A DNA stretch of 16,679 nucleotides from CAYPCH01 sp964409165 (GTDB lineage: Bacteria; Bacillota; Clostridia; Acetivibrionales; Acetivibrionaceae): NCBI GenBank assembly GCA_964409165.1, contig CAYPCH010000088.1, positions 1-16,679 of the forward strand. Reading direction: 5' to 3'. Below are positions 6,451-14,952 of the stretch, one piece after another. Made by a program: the position numbers and the translations under genes. The notes beneath the pieces are model-generated. The model was not told where the DNA came from and made no database searches. It saw nothing but the letters and a program-made list of their open reading frames with translations. The stretch's first letter is position 1. Every line of letters starts with the position of its first letter.

Positions 6451-7749
6451 ATGAAGTGCAGTAAAAGGAAGTTGTTCTTTTTAGTAAGTGTATTTCTGAT
6501 TAGCACCATCCCGGCAGTTGAAGTTTTTGCAAGTCCTGATATCTCATCGGTTTATCAAGGTCCATCAAAGTCTTATGTGTTGTTTGAAGACGGTATAGTG
6601 TATTCACTTGATAACAGTTCTGAAGAAGTTAAGAAAAAAGAGGTTCTATCATCAGTTAAACAGATTGCAGTTGGAGAAGTAAACTCAGCAGTTTTAGAAA
6701 GTGACGGATCGGTATACTCATGGAATAGAGAAGACGGGTCACTTGAAGAGGTAAAAGGCTTATCAGATGTTAAGCTCGTATCAGCAGGATGTGGTCATGT
6801 TCTTGCATTAAAGGAAGATGGAACGGTATGGGCATGGGGAGAAAATTTTGAAGGACAGCTTGGAAACAATTCTACAGAAAATTCCGATATACCTGTTCAG
6901 GCTAATAATCTTTCCAATATCAAATACATAGCAGCAGGTTTTAACCATTCAATAGCAGTGGACCGGGAAGGCAATGTTTACACATGGGGAAGCAATTACT
7001 TCGGACCGCTTGGTGATGGAAATTATGGGGGCGAAGTTTTCCAGTTTGATGAAGGCATTGACCGGAAGCTACCATATAGAGTGCCGGGAATTAATAATGT
7101 AGAAAAAGTGGCAGGCGGGTGGCAGCATACCCTTGTGCTGAAAAATGACGGTACTGTCTGGGGATGGGGCCATAATATGAGCTGCCAGCTGGGTAACGGA
7201 CAGATGGACGTTGCAAGCGGTATTGTAAAGGCAAAAGACTTATCTGGCATAACTGACATATATGCATGTGGAGTGCTTTCACTTGCACTTAAAAATGACA
7301 GTACCCTGTATAGGATGGGAGAAGATTTTGAAGTTATAGAAACTGATGAGAACAATGTAAGACTTGACCCTTATGTTGTTATGACTGGTGTCAAACATGT
7401 TAGCATATACAGGGATGATTATACGGTAATAAAAAACGATCTGTCTATCTGGCAAAATACCATGGTTGATCAATATAAATCCTTCCTGAAAGAAAAGAAG
7501 TTTAAGGCTGACAGGATAAGAGTAGATGAAACAGCAGCTTTAAATAATCCGGACGTAAAGAAAAGTGAAAATGTTTTAGCTGTCAAAGAAACTGAAGCAG
7601 CTGCAGAAAAGACTCCTGTACAGAACATTGATAATAACGCCGTCACCACAGGTAAGAGCAGTAAAAAAAGTGTATGGAGTTCAATTACGGAGTCTGTCGC
7701 AAAAGGTATAGGCAGTTTCTTTAAAACTATTTCCGGCTTTTTTAATTAA
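6451..7749 (+). CDS. Secreted RCC1-repeat beta-propeller protein
   Basis: A 432-residue exported protein. The signal peptide is residues 1-27 (basic start KCSKRK, hydrophobic core, cleavage after VFA). Residues about 28-340 hold RCC1-type repeats with the usual GTVWAWGEN...GQLGN signature (for example GTVWAWGENFEGQLGN, GNVYTWGSNYFGPLGD, GTVWGWGHNMSCQLGN), which build a seven-bladed propeller in this family. Repeats near both ends are degenerate. The C-terminal 90 residues are a Lys/Ala/Glu-rich linker ending in an amphipathic helix (WSSITESVAKGIGSFFKTIS). Bacterial RCC1 propellers generally serve as binding scaffolds; no enzyme motif is visible. The ATG at 6451 follows AAGGGG and a good promoter, and the RHS gene starts only 20 bases after its stop with its own strong ribosome site (AAAAGGGGG). 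The two are very likely made together, so it may bind, display or help export the RHS protein. That role is an inference. Confidence 0.9.
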   Translation: MKCSKRKLFFLVSVFLISTIPAVEVFASPDISSVYQGPSKSYVLFEDGIVYSLDNSSEEVKKKEVLSSVKQIAVGEVNSAVLESDGSVYSWNREDGSLEEVKGLSDVKLVSAGCGHVLALKEDGTVWAWGENFEGQLGNNSTENSDIPVQANNLSNIKYIAAGFNHSIAVDREGNVYTWGSNYFGPLGDGNYGGEVFQFDEGIDRKLPYRVPGINNVEKVAGGWQHTLVLKNDGTVWGWGHNMSCQLGNGQMDVASGIVKAKDLSGITDIYACGVLSLALKNDSTLYRMGEDFEVIETDENNVRLDPYVVMTGVKHVSIYRDDYTVIKNDLSIWQNTMVDQYKSFLKEKKFKADRIRVDETAALNNPDVKKSENVLAVKETEAAAEKTPVQNIDNNAVTTGKSSKKSVWSSITESVAKGIGSFFKTISGFFN

Positions 7750-7769
7750 TTTTAAAAGGGGGCTAAAAC

Positions 7770-10700
7770 ATGAAGAGATTTATTTTGTGCGGTTTACTGA
7801 CATTCCTTGTCGTGAACCTCAGTATTTGTATTGTATTTGCAAAAGATTCAGAAGACAAGTCTTTGATATATAACAATTCGGTATATCCGGAAGCAAACTA
7901 CAAACCTTTCTCTGAAACTACCGCAATCACGTCTGTTAAAGATGAAGTCATATATCCTGCTACAGGAAACATGGAAATACGAAAGACCGACTTAACCCTA
8001 AAGGGAAGAAACGGAATGGATTTTGTATTGGGAAGATACTATTCCCTTTTCGGTTCAAATATTTATGAACCCTGTGTTGAATCACAAACCCAGACCGTTA
8101 CGGGATGGACATACAAGGTTTCAGGCGTATGTGCCAAAACGACAACGGTATTTGATCTTACCACAGGAAGTATTGTAAGTTCTGTAACAGATAACACAGC
8201 CTATACAGACGGGTATTACGATACACTACCTGAGGCTGATGATGCGGCCGCCAGGTATAACAGCGGATACTATAATTATGACGATGAAAAAATAGATGGT
8301 AGCAGCATGTACTGGGAGACGGTGGAATTCAGCAACTTTACTACTGAATATATTAATATCCAGAACCCGGTAAATTACTATACATATACACAGAGCATTG
8401 ATGGAAAGCCATTAACGGAAAAGTATTATGATATAGGAGCCGGTTGGGCTTTTGACTTACCTTACATAGAAAGAAGAAACATTAATTCGGGTGTTACGGG
8501 AAACGATTACAGCCGGGATTATCTCCATTACGGAAGTTCAGGTACATGGGAAATTACATTCGGAGCTGACGGAGGAGATTCAAATCTTAAAGATTATCCC
8601 TTGAAAGATATTGTTATCAACATTGACGGAGGCTCATACTCCAACGGACAAATGACATCAGCTTTTGTACTCACGCAGAAAAACGGTACCAAAACATATT
8701 TCGGAACCGATGGAAGACTTTTAGGCGTAAAGGACAGGTTCGGTAATGAAATCAAGTTTCAGCATACAATAAGGAACGACTACCCTGTTATAACAAAAAT
8801 AATAGACAGTGTCCAGAGGGAGATAGATATAGCATATAATGCATCGGATGTTACACTCACAGTTACCGATGCTTATGATCTACAGAATGTTATGACGGTT
8901 AAATACAACAAGTCTGCCGTAACCGGACATACCGGCAAGTATTTTCTGTCTAGCGTGCAATATATCGATGTAAAACCCGGTGAGAATGTGTCGGAATACT
9001 ACAACTACACATTAAGTGATGCAAGGATAGACTTTTTAAAAAAATTACCCCTTCAAGGGAGTACCAACTATTATGCCTGCCTTGACCGAATAAGATACAA
9101 CTCCGATACATCCGGTGCAGAACCCGCTGAAAACTTTGAATATGAGAAGTTTACCAAAAACTGCGGTTCACAAGGTTCGATGGAGCTCTACAGAATCTCT
9201 GAGGTAAGCTATAATGACATTGACAGCTACAAAACGACAAAAGAAAACCAGTTTACTTACAATGAGGACTCTCAGAACAACATCGGCCAGTTTGACGGAT
9301 ATCCCAACTATGACTACAAAGAAGAAATACCTTCAGGATACAAAGTTGAGACAGGAGCCGCCAATTACTATAATACCGGTACCTATACATTCAACAACAA
9401 ACTGCTGTGTACCGGCATAGAAAGCCAGGGACCAAGCCACAAAAATGAAACTTTCTATGAATACGATACTGTAAGAAACCTGGTTACAAAGGTAATTAAC
9501 AAAGCATATAATTATGGAACAACTAATTATACAAAGAAAGTTGAGAACTATACCTATGATGATTACCGCAGCATGACCGGGTATTGGGATACCCAGGCAG
9601 ATAGGGATGCCAATGATGAACCGGTGGATAATGAACATAAATATATCTACACCTACAACAGCACCTATAAGTATATGACATCCAAAACCTATAAAAAAGA
9701 CAGCAATACAACAATACTTGAGGAATTCACACCTTCAGCCGATGATAAAAAAATAGAGTGGCATAAGATATATGAAAACGCAGCACTAAAAGAGCAGACA
9801 AACTATTATTCCTACGACTCCTACGGGAACCTGACGGAAGAAAGAAGATACCTTGACAACTGGACAGATTATGTAACTAAAAAATACGACTATTCTGATA
9901 ATGTGGCTGCAAGAAACGGGCAGTTTGACGGAGCATACCTTACAAGACAGTGGTATGAAGATGTGAGGGATGCAGACGGAAACCTTGTGACAGCCAGGCA
10001 GGGCCAGAACCCTGGTGTAGTTGATGAAATATACATATATGACTGGTTTGGAAATATAGTTGAAAAGCAAAGCCCCAACGGAGGAAACAGCAAGATTACT
10101 TACTTTTATGACAAAATGGGAAGAAAAATATCCGAGGCGATGCCCGGTTTTCCTTCAAAGACCTTTGATATAAATGACGAGGATTTCAATAGAATAGAAC
10201 AGGATCAGAACGGAAATCAGATAATAACCCAGTATAACAGCATGGGAAGAGCAGTATTCAAAGGTGAATACAGCACTGCCGACGGTATAGGAGAGACTTT
10301 TAATTATTGTGAATTTGATGTAAATGGAGTTCTAACAGGAGAGTACAATCAGGACAAAACATCCGTAGAGTATGAATACAACAGTGATTATACCCTGAAA
10401 TCCAAGAAAGTATATGAAAGATTTACATGGTTCAATGACAGCCTTCCACCGGGAGCAGTACCGTCAGCTGTAAATGAAGACACTGCATGGGACTGGAGAT
10501 ACACAGACGAATCCGTTAGCACATATCACAAGTCTCCGAACTACAGCGGCATGCATGAGCACTCTTTTGACAATTCTGATATAAAAATGAAAGTTAATTC
10601 AGGAGACATAATATTTGCAGAAGTAAGGCTCTCATCCACTTATCCTGTGTCAGAGATAATGCTACAGTGGAAGGATGAAAACAATTCATGGGAGCACAGG

Positions 10701-13700
10701 GCATTCTGGGGCGCCGATATTATAAACCTTGGCACAAGCGATACAGAAAGCAGGCAGTGTATTGGAGGACTGCCGGATGACGGTCAGTGGGTAACGCTGA
10801 AAGTAAATGCTGAGGATGTAGGACTGGCAGGAAAAACAGTCTCAGGAATGAAGTTCACATTATATAACGGTGAAGCCGATTGGAACAGAGTAGGCATACA
10901 CAGAGGAGGGACATCGAAGATTTTATCGGAAGAAAGATATGAATATGACTATTCAGCCTTAAACGGGACAGCCGTAAAGATTACAAAACAAGTATATAAC
11001 AATGAAACCGGTGAGACCACAGACACTGCAGCATACATAAATAATGCCGGATTTACAATAAGGACGGAAACATACAGCGATACCGACTATGATGGTATAA
11101 AAGACAAAATATATATGAATACCTACCGGTATGATTATATAGGAAACAAAACACAGGAAAAAACAGCACGGGCTTATGATGAAGAGAATGACCAGGACCC
11201 GGAAGTATATGAGAAATGGATTGACCCTTCCACCAGCCAGCCCTATGAGTGGACAAGTAAATTCGAGTATGATTATAAAGGGAGACTTACAAATAGTTAT
11301 AACATAGAAGGCGGGTGTGAATCAAAAAGCTATGATTCTATTGGGAGATTGGTAAAATTAACCGATATAAAAGGTAACAAAGTAAATCCCAAATATTCAA
11401 CAACTTGTACCTATGACTCTATGGGTAGGCTTTTGAAGGTTGAGACTCCTTTTGAAGAAGTAGGAGGCACAATATATTATTCGGCTGAGAAAAGCTACTA
11501 TGACAGGAACGGAAACCTTGTAAAGGCACTTCAGCAATGCAATAAGTATAACCAGGCAGAAAGCTTCAGGAGGACTGACTATGAGTACAGTGACAGAAAC
11601 CTCCTACTGATGGTGACAACCTATGATTCAGGTTCTCCTGAAAACTATACCCAGTACTATTATGATAACGCAGGGAACAAACTAAGAATGTATACAGGAT
11701 TATCAAGCCCGCTTACAATAACAGGACTGGATATTGTTACAGATAACGGTGACACCGATTATGCCATTACAAAATATGATTATGACAACTTAAACAGGCT
11801 TGAATCGGTAACTGATCCCCTTAATAAGGAAGAGTCATATACTTATGATAACAGCGGCAATATTATTGAAAAGACCGACAGGAAAAATAACAGCTTCAAG
11901 TTCAACTATGACGGAATGAACAGGCTTACAACGTCTTTTGTATCCTGTACCGACAGCAGCGAGAATGCTTACTATATCTACATGTACGATGGATTCGGCA
12001 ACAGAATAGGTACAAGAGGGGGAACAATAGAAAACCAGACATTCAATGATATGGGATATTCAATATCCGACAGAAGTTCAAAGGAAGAAATAAAGCCGGC
12101 ATTTTCATCAAGGGTTGATGTAAGAAGTGAAAGTACGGAAAACTTCGGTACATCTTCATTTGTTAAGAGGGATGACGGAAAGGTTCTTGCTGCATATACA
12201 AAGAACTTTTCAGTTATGCTTTCCACTGCGGACAGTGAAGAGGATATTTTTAATACTCCCAATGAGCTTAGGGCTAATGAAACTGTAATATATACGATGT
12301 ATTCGAGTAAGGATGAAAACAAGCTGACAGAATTGCAGAAGCTTGCTAACGGCAATTACCTTTTGTATATAAATGAACACGGAGTAAAGGGTGATTCTAC
12401 CAAGCCGAACAAATTAATAGTGTATGAAAGTACCGATGGAGGACAAACCTTCAGTTATAAATCTACAGTAAGAAATTTCGATATGACATCGATTACACAA
12501 AGTGTTCAAGATGATTGCGTTGTAGTAGGAAATGCAATACAACTCCCAAATGGGAGAATCGTAGTACCCTTTGGAGGTTACTCATTGCGATACTCTTACC
12601 AAGGCTGGGGTGGAGTATTTTCTGCCTACTCGGATGATAATGGAGCAACATGGTCAGTTGTAGATGTGTATACAAACACCTACATAAAGCCAACATTTGG
12701 TATTGCAAAGTTCGGAAATATGCTCGTAATGCAGTTAAATAATTACTACTTTTCAGGTTCTTCATATTTTAATTATTCTACCGACAATGGGAAAACGTGG
12801 TCAAGAATGAGCAGTAATATTACAGCAGGAAAAGGTTTGTTTTCACAGCTTTATTGGGGGGAAGGTGACGGATACTCCTATTGGGTATATAGGGAGACTT
12901 CTTTGCCAAATGAAGTTTGGATATACAGAAGAAAAGATACAGCAGTTCTGCCCGTTACCGACCAAGCCCCCTACATAAAGGGAGGTACCAGTGCGACATG
13001 GGAAGGCCCATTAAACACAAGTGCACTGCCAATCAGTATTACAAATCTGATTGTTACAGATGAGGGAAGCATAGCTTTGACTGGAAGGTATTCATATTTA
13101 ACATACAACAGGTCCTGCATAATACAGGGAAGCAGGAAGATTAAAAGGACAAGTGAGTATAACGCACACGGCTTGATTACAGCGGAACTGATACTCAACA
13201 TTGCAGGACTTTCTATAGATAGTGTCCTGTATGCATACGATAATATGGACAGGCTGGAGTATGTAAAAGATAGCGGACAGGAGGTAGCCCATTATACGTA
13301 TGATGACAACGGAAACAGATTGGGATTAACATACAGCAATGGTAATTCAGCAACCTACACATACAACCTCGCAAACAAGCTGGTGTCTTTATCAAATTAT
13401 GATGACGGGAATTTGATTTCACAGTATACCTACACATACAATCTGGACGGCAATATAGAGAGCAAAACCGACTCAAACGGAACAACCTATTATGAATATG
13501 ACGGTCTTGGCAGGTTATATAGTGTAACAGAACAGAATGGAACTTTAACCACATATTCTTTTGACGATTATAACAACAGAAGTTATAAAACAGCAGTAAG
13601 CGGGCAGACAACAACTGTGGTAAGCTACAGCTATAATGCCGGATGCAGGCTGTTGAGTGAGACTACAACTGTTAACGGGACACCTGCATCTACAGTAAAT

Positions 13701-14945
13701 TACCAGTATGATGACAATGGAAATATGACATCCGACGGCACAAAAACATATAAGTATGACGGATTTAACCAGCTGATAGAGGTACAGGCAGGAGTATCCA
13801 AATACTTATACAGCTATAACGGAGACGGCATTAGGACTTCAAAGGTAATAGACGGTACAGCAACAAATTTCATAAATAAAGGAGGGAACGTAGCCTTTGA
13901 GCTTGACAGTAACGGTGATACTCAAAGAAAGAATATATGGGGCATAAACCTGATAGCATCAGATTTTAACAGTATAAGAAGGTTCTATCTTTATAACGGG
14001 CATGGTGATGTAGAGCAATTGACAGATACAACGGGAGGTGTTATAAAGGTTTATGACTATGATGAATTCGGTAATGAAAGGAACATAGATGTACACGATA
14101 CTAATCCCTTCAGGTATTGTGCCGAGTATTGGGATAAGGAAACTGGAACGATTTACTTAAGGGCTAGGTATTATAATCCGGGCATAGGTGTGTTTATTAC
14201 TGAGGATAGTTTTAGAGGTTATGGAGATGATCCACTAAGTTTAAATTACTACCTATACTGTAAAGCTGATCCTGTAAATAGAATTGATCCAACTGGATTT
14301 GATAGTTGGGTATTTTATAGTGGGGATGTTGGAGATCCAAATAGGTTTAGAAAAGGAGCAAAGGAAGAAGGAGAGAGATTACAAGGACAATATAAATACA
14401 AAAATAAAGATCAAATTCACCTTATACCAATAAATACGCCAGCACAGTTTAAAGAGGCGTGGAAACAAATGACAGAAAGCGGACTAGTTATAGATGAAGT
14501 ATCACTTTTCTTTCATGGCGGAGCTGACTACTTAGAGATTAGAGATCCAGAAACAGATAGATGGGCATATATTAAAGTTGATGAACCGACTAAGGATACT
14601 GATGTTTGGATACGCGATTTAGCTCAAGCCAATATACCCACTCTGAATTTATTAGCTTGTAATGGAGGAAATATTGACTATAAAAATAATGTAGCTACGA
14701 CTTTTCTTAATTCCCAGAAAGGTATATCTCAAGTTAAAGCTTATGATGGGTATCTTCGATTGGGCTCAGTGATAGGTTATTATTACTTTACGGTAGATCA
14801 CCTTGGTAAATATAAATCTGACGGTCCAGGTGGATACTTTAACGGCAAAAGTAGGAAGCCGGTGGGGAGATTATTATATACTAGAAATGACTATGGCAAA
14901 ATAAAATATGAAAAGATACAAAGTTATATTCCTTTATGGTGGTGA
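7770..14945 (+). CDS. Giant secreted RHS/YD-repeat protein with two inserted domains and a variable C-terminal tip (putative polymorphic toxin)
   Basis: A 2391-residue exported protein. Residues 1-24 are a Sec signal peptide (cleavage after VFA). An N-terminal RHS-associated domain (about 40-300) contains YPATGNMEIRKTDLTL and DIGAGWAFDLPYIE. YD repeats (YDxxGN, GRL) fill about 300-890, 1055-1445 and 1795-2110. They are interrupted by a jelly-roll-like module (about 891-1052) and an Asp-box propeller (about 1449-1790). The conserved RHS core (PFRYCAEYWDKETG, YLRARYYNP, DPTG) spans 2112-2176. The last 215 residues are the variable tip. RHS repeats form a hollow shell that encloses the tip, and the core usually cuts itself near the DPxG motif (here PVNRIDPTGF, Phe replacing the common Leu). 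It is far longer than common clostridial wall-associated RHS proteins because of the inserts. It lies between two RCC1-protein genes. The toxin role follows from family architecture and is unproven. Confidence 0.93.
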   Translation: MKRFILCGLLTFLVVNLSICIVFAKDSEDKSLIYNNSVYPEANYKPFSETTAITSVKDEVIYPATGNMEIRKTDLTLKGRNGMDFVLGRYYSLFGSNIYEPCVESQTQTVTGWTYKVSGVCAKTTTVFDLTTGSIVSSVTDNTAYTDGYYDTLPEADDAAARYNSGYYNYDDEKIDGSSMYWETVEFSNFTTEYINIQNPVNYYTYTQSIDGKPLTEKYYDIGAGWAFDLPYIERRNINSGVTGNDYSRDYLHYGSSGTWEITFGADGGDSNLKDYPLKDIVINIDGGSYSNGQMTSAFVLTQKNGTKTYFGTDGRLLGVKDRFGNEIKFQHTIRNDYPVITKIIDSVQREIDIAYNASDVTLTVTDAYDLQNVMTVKYNKSAVTGHTGKYFLSSVQYIDVKPGENVSEYYNYTLSDARIDFLKKLPLQGSTNYYACLDRIRYNSDTSGAEPAENFEYEKFTKNCGSQGSMELYRISEVSYNDIDSYKTTKENQFTYNEDSQNNIGQFDGYPNYDYKEEIPSGYKVETGAANYYNTGTYTFNNKLLCTGIESQGPSHKNETFYEYDTVRNLVTKVINKAYNYGTTNYTKKVENYTYDDYRSMTGYWDTQADRDANDEPVDNEHKYIYTYNSTYKYMTSKTYKKDSNTTILEEFTPSADDKKIEWHKIYENAALKEQTNYYSYDSYGNLTEERRYLDNWTDYVTKKYDYSDNVAARNGQFDGAYLTRQWYEDVRDADGNLVTARQGQNPGVVDEIYIYDWFGNIVEKQSPNGGNSKITYFYDKMGRKISEAMPGFPSKTFDINDEDFNRIEQDQNGNQIITQYNSMGRAVFKGEYSTADGIGETFNYCEFDVNGVLTGEYNQDKTSVEYEYNSDYTLKSKKVYERFTWFNDSLPPGAVPSAVNEDTAWDWRYTDESVSTYHKSPNYSGMHEHSFDNSDIKMKVNSGDIIFAEVRLSSTYPVSEIMLQWKDENNSWEHRAFWGADIINLGTSDTESRQCIGGLPDDGQWVTLKVNAEDVGLAGKTVSGMKFTLYNGEADWNRVGIHRGGTSKILSEERYEYDYSALNGTAVKITKQVYNNETGETTDTAAYINNAGFTIRTETYSDTDYDGIKDKIYMNTYRYDYIGNKTQEKTARAYDEENDQDPEVYEKWIDPSTSQPYEWTSKFEYDYKGRLTNSYNIEGGCESKSYDSIGRLVKLTDIKGNKVNPKYSTTCTYDSMGRLLKVETPFEEVGGTIYYSAEKSYYDRNGNLVKALQQCNKYNQAESFRRTDYEYSDRNLLLMVTTYDSGSPENYTQYYYDNAGNKLRMYTGLSSPLTITGLDIVTDNGDTDYAITKYDYDNLNRLESVTDPLNKEESYTYDNSGNIIEKTDRKNNSFKFNYDGMNRLTTSFVSCTDSSENAYYIYMYDGFGNRIGTRGGTIENQTFNDMGYSISDRSSKEEIKPAFSSRVDVRSESTENFGTSSFVKRDDGKVLAAYTKNFSVMLSTADSEEDIFNTPNELRANETVIYTMYSSKDENKLTELQKLANGNYLLYINEHGVKGDSTKPNKLIVYESTDGGQTFSYKSTVRNFDMTSITQSVQDDCVVVGNAIQLPNGRIVVPFGGYSLRYSYQGWGGVFSAYSDDNGATWSVVDVYTNTYIKPTFGIAKFGNMLVMQLNNYYFSGSSYFNYSTDNGKTWSRMSSNITAGKGLFSQLYWGEGDGYSYWVYRETSLPNEVWIYRRKDTAVLPVTDQAPYIKGGTSATWEGPLNTSALPISITNLIVTDEGSIALTGRYSYLTYNRSCIIQGSRKIKRTSEYNAHGLITAELILNIAGLSIDSVLYAYDNMDRLEYVKDSGQEVAHYTYDDNGNRLGLTYSNGNSATYTYNLANKLVSLSNYDDGNLISQYTYTYNLDGNIESKTDSNGTTYYEYDGLGRLYSVTEQNGTLTTYSFDDYNNRSYKTAVSGQTTTVVSYSYNAGCRLLSETTTVNGTPASTVNYQYDDNGNMTSDGTKTYKYDGFNQLIEVQAGVSKYLYSYNGDGIRTSKVIDGTATNFINKGGNVAFELDSNGDTQRKNIWGINLIASDFNSIRRFYLYNGHGDVEQLTDTTGGVIKVYDYDEFGNERNIDVHDTNPFRYCAEYWDKETGTIYLRARYYNPGIGVFITEDSFRGYGDDPLSLNYYLYCKADPVNRIDPTGFDSWVFYSGDVGDPNRFRKGAKEEGERLQGQYKYKNKDQIHLIPINTPAQFKEAWKQMTESGLVIDEVSLFFHGGADYLEIRDPETDRWAYIKVDEPTKDTDVWIRDLAQANIPTLNLLACNGGNIDYKNNVATTFLNSQKGISQVKAYDGYLRLGSVIGYYYFTVDHLGKYKSDGPGGYFNGKSRKPVGRLLYTRNDYGKIKYEKIQSYIPLWW
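10440..10925 (+). other. Inserted jelly-roll-like (carbohydrate-binding-like) domain in the RHS protein
   Basis: Residues about 891-1052 contain no YD motif and interrupt the repeats. The pattern of beta strands with EIMLQWKD, WEHRAFWGAD, SRQCIGGLPDDGQWVTL, VGLAGKTVSGMKFTLYNG and ADWNRVG looks like a beta-sandwich ligand-binding module of the kind found in surface and carbohydrate-active proteins. The resemblance is by pattern only. Confidence 0.55.
12113..13140 (+). other. Inserted Asp-box (sialidase-like) beta-propeller in the RHS protein
   Basis: Residues about 1449-1790 contain three classical Asp boxes (S/T-x-D-x-G-x-T-W/F): STDGGQTF at 1554-1561, SDDNGATW at 1621-1628 and STDNGKTW at 1670-1677. 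They are spaced like sialidase/BNR propeller blades, with hydrophobic blade strands such as GNAIQLPNGRIVVPFGG between them. The YD repeats resume at RTSEYNAHGLIT just after. I cannot confirm the arginine triad or Tyr/Glu pair of an active sialidase, so it may only bind glycans. Confidence 0.75.
14103..14297 (+). other. RHS core domain
   Basis: Residues 2112-2176 carry the family core: NPFRYCAEYWDKETGTIYL, RARYYNP, the EDSFRGYGDDPLSLNYY stretch and the final DPTG at 2173-2176. This core closes the shell and marks the border before the exchangeable tip. Confidence 0.9.
14298..14942 (+). other. Variable C-terminal tip of the RHS protein, candidate caspase-like peptidase
   Basis: The 215 residues after DPTG are the position of the toxin in RHS proteins. 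A predicted strand runs into His-Gly (EVSLFFHGGADYLEI, His2249), and 48 residues later another runs into Ala-Cys (TLNLLACNGG, Cys2297), followed by a helix and VKAYDGYLRLGS. A strand-HG and strand-AC pair at about this spacing is the hallmark of clan CD (caspase/gingipain/CHAT-like) cysteine peptidases. The G+C is low compared with the RHS body (17 of 60 bases at 14641-14700 against 24 of 60 at 13801-13860). The assignment is a pattern match, not a search result. Confidence 0.55.
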
Positions 14946-14952
14946 TAATATT

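Noticed and set aside
14908..14952. ATG at 14908 as start of the second RCC1 gene
   Set aside because: It lies inside the RHS gene without a ribosome site; ATG 14953 has GGTGGTGA at good distance.
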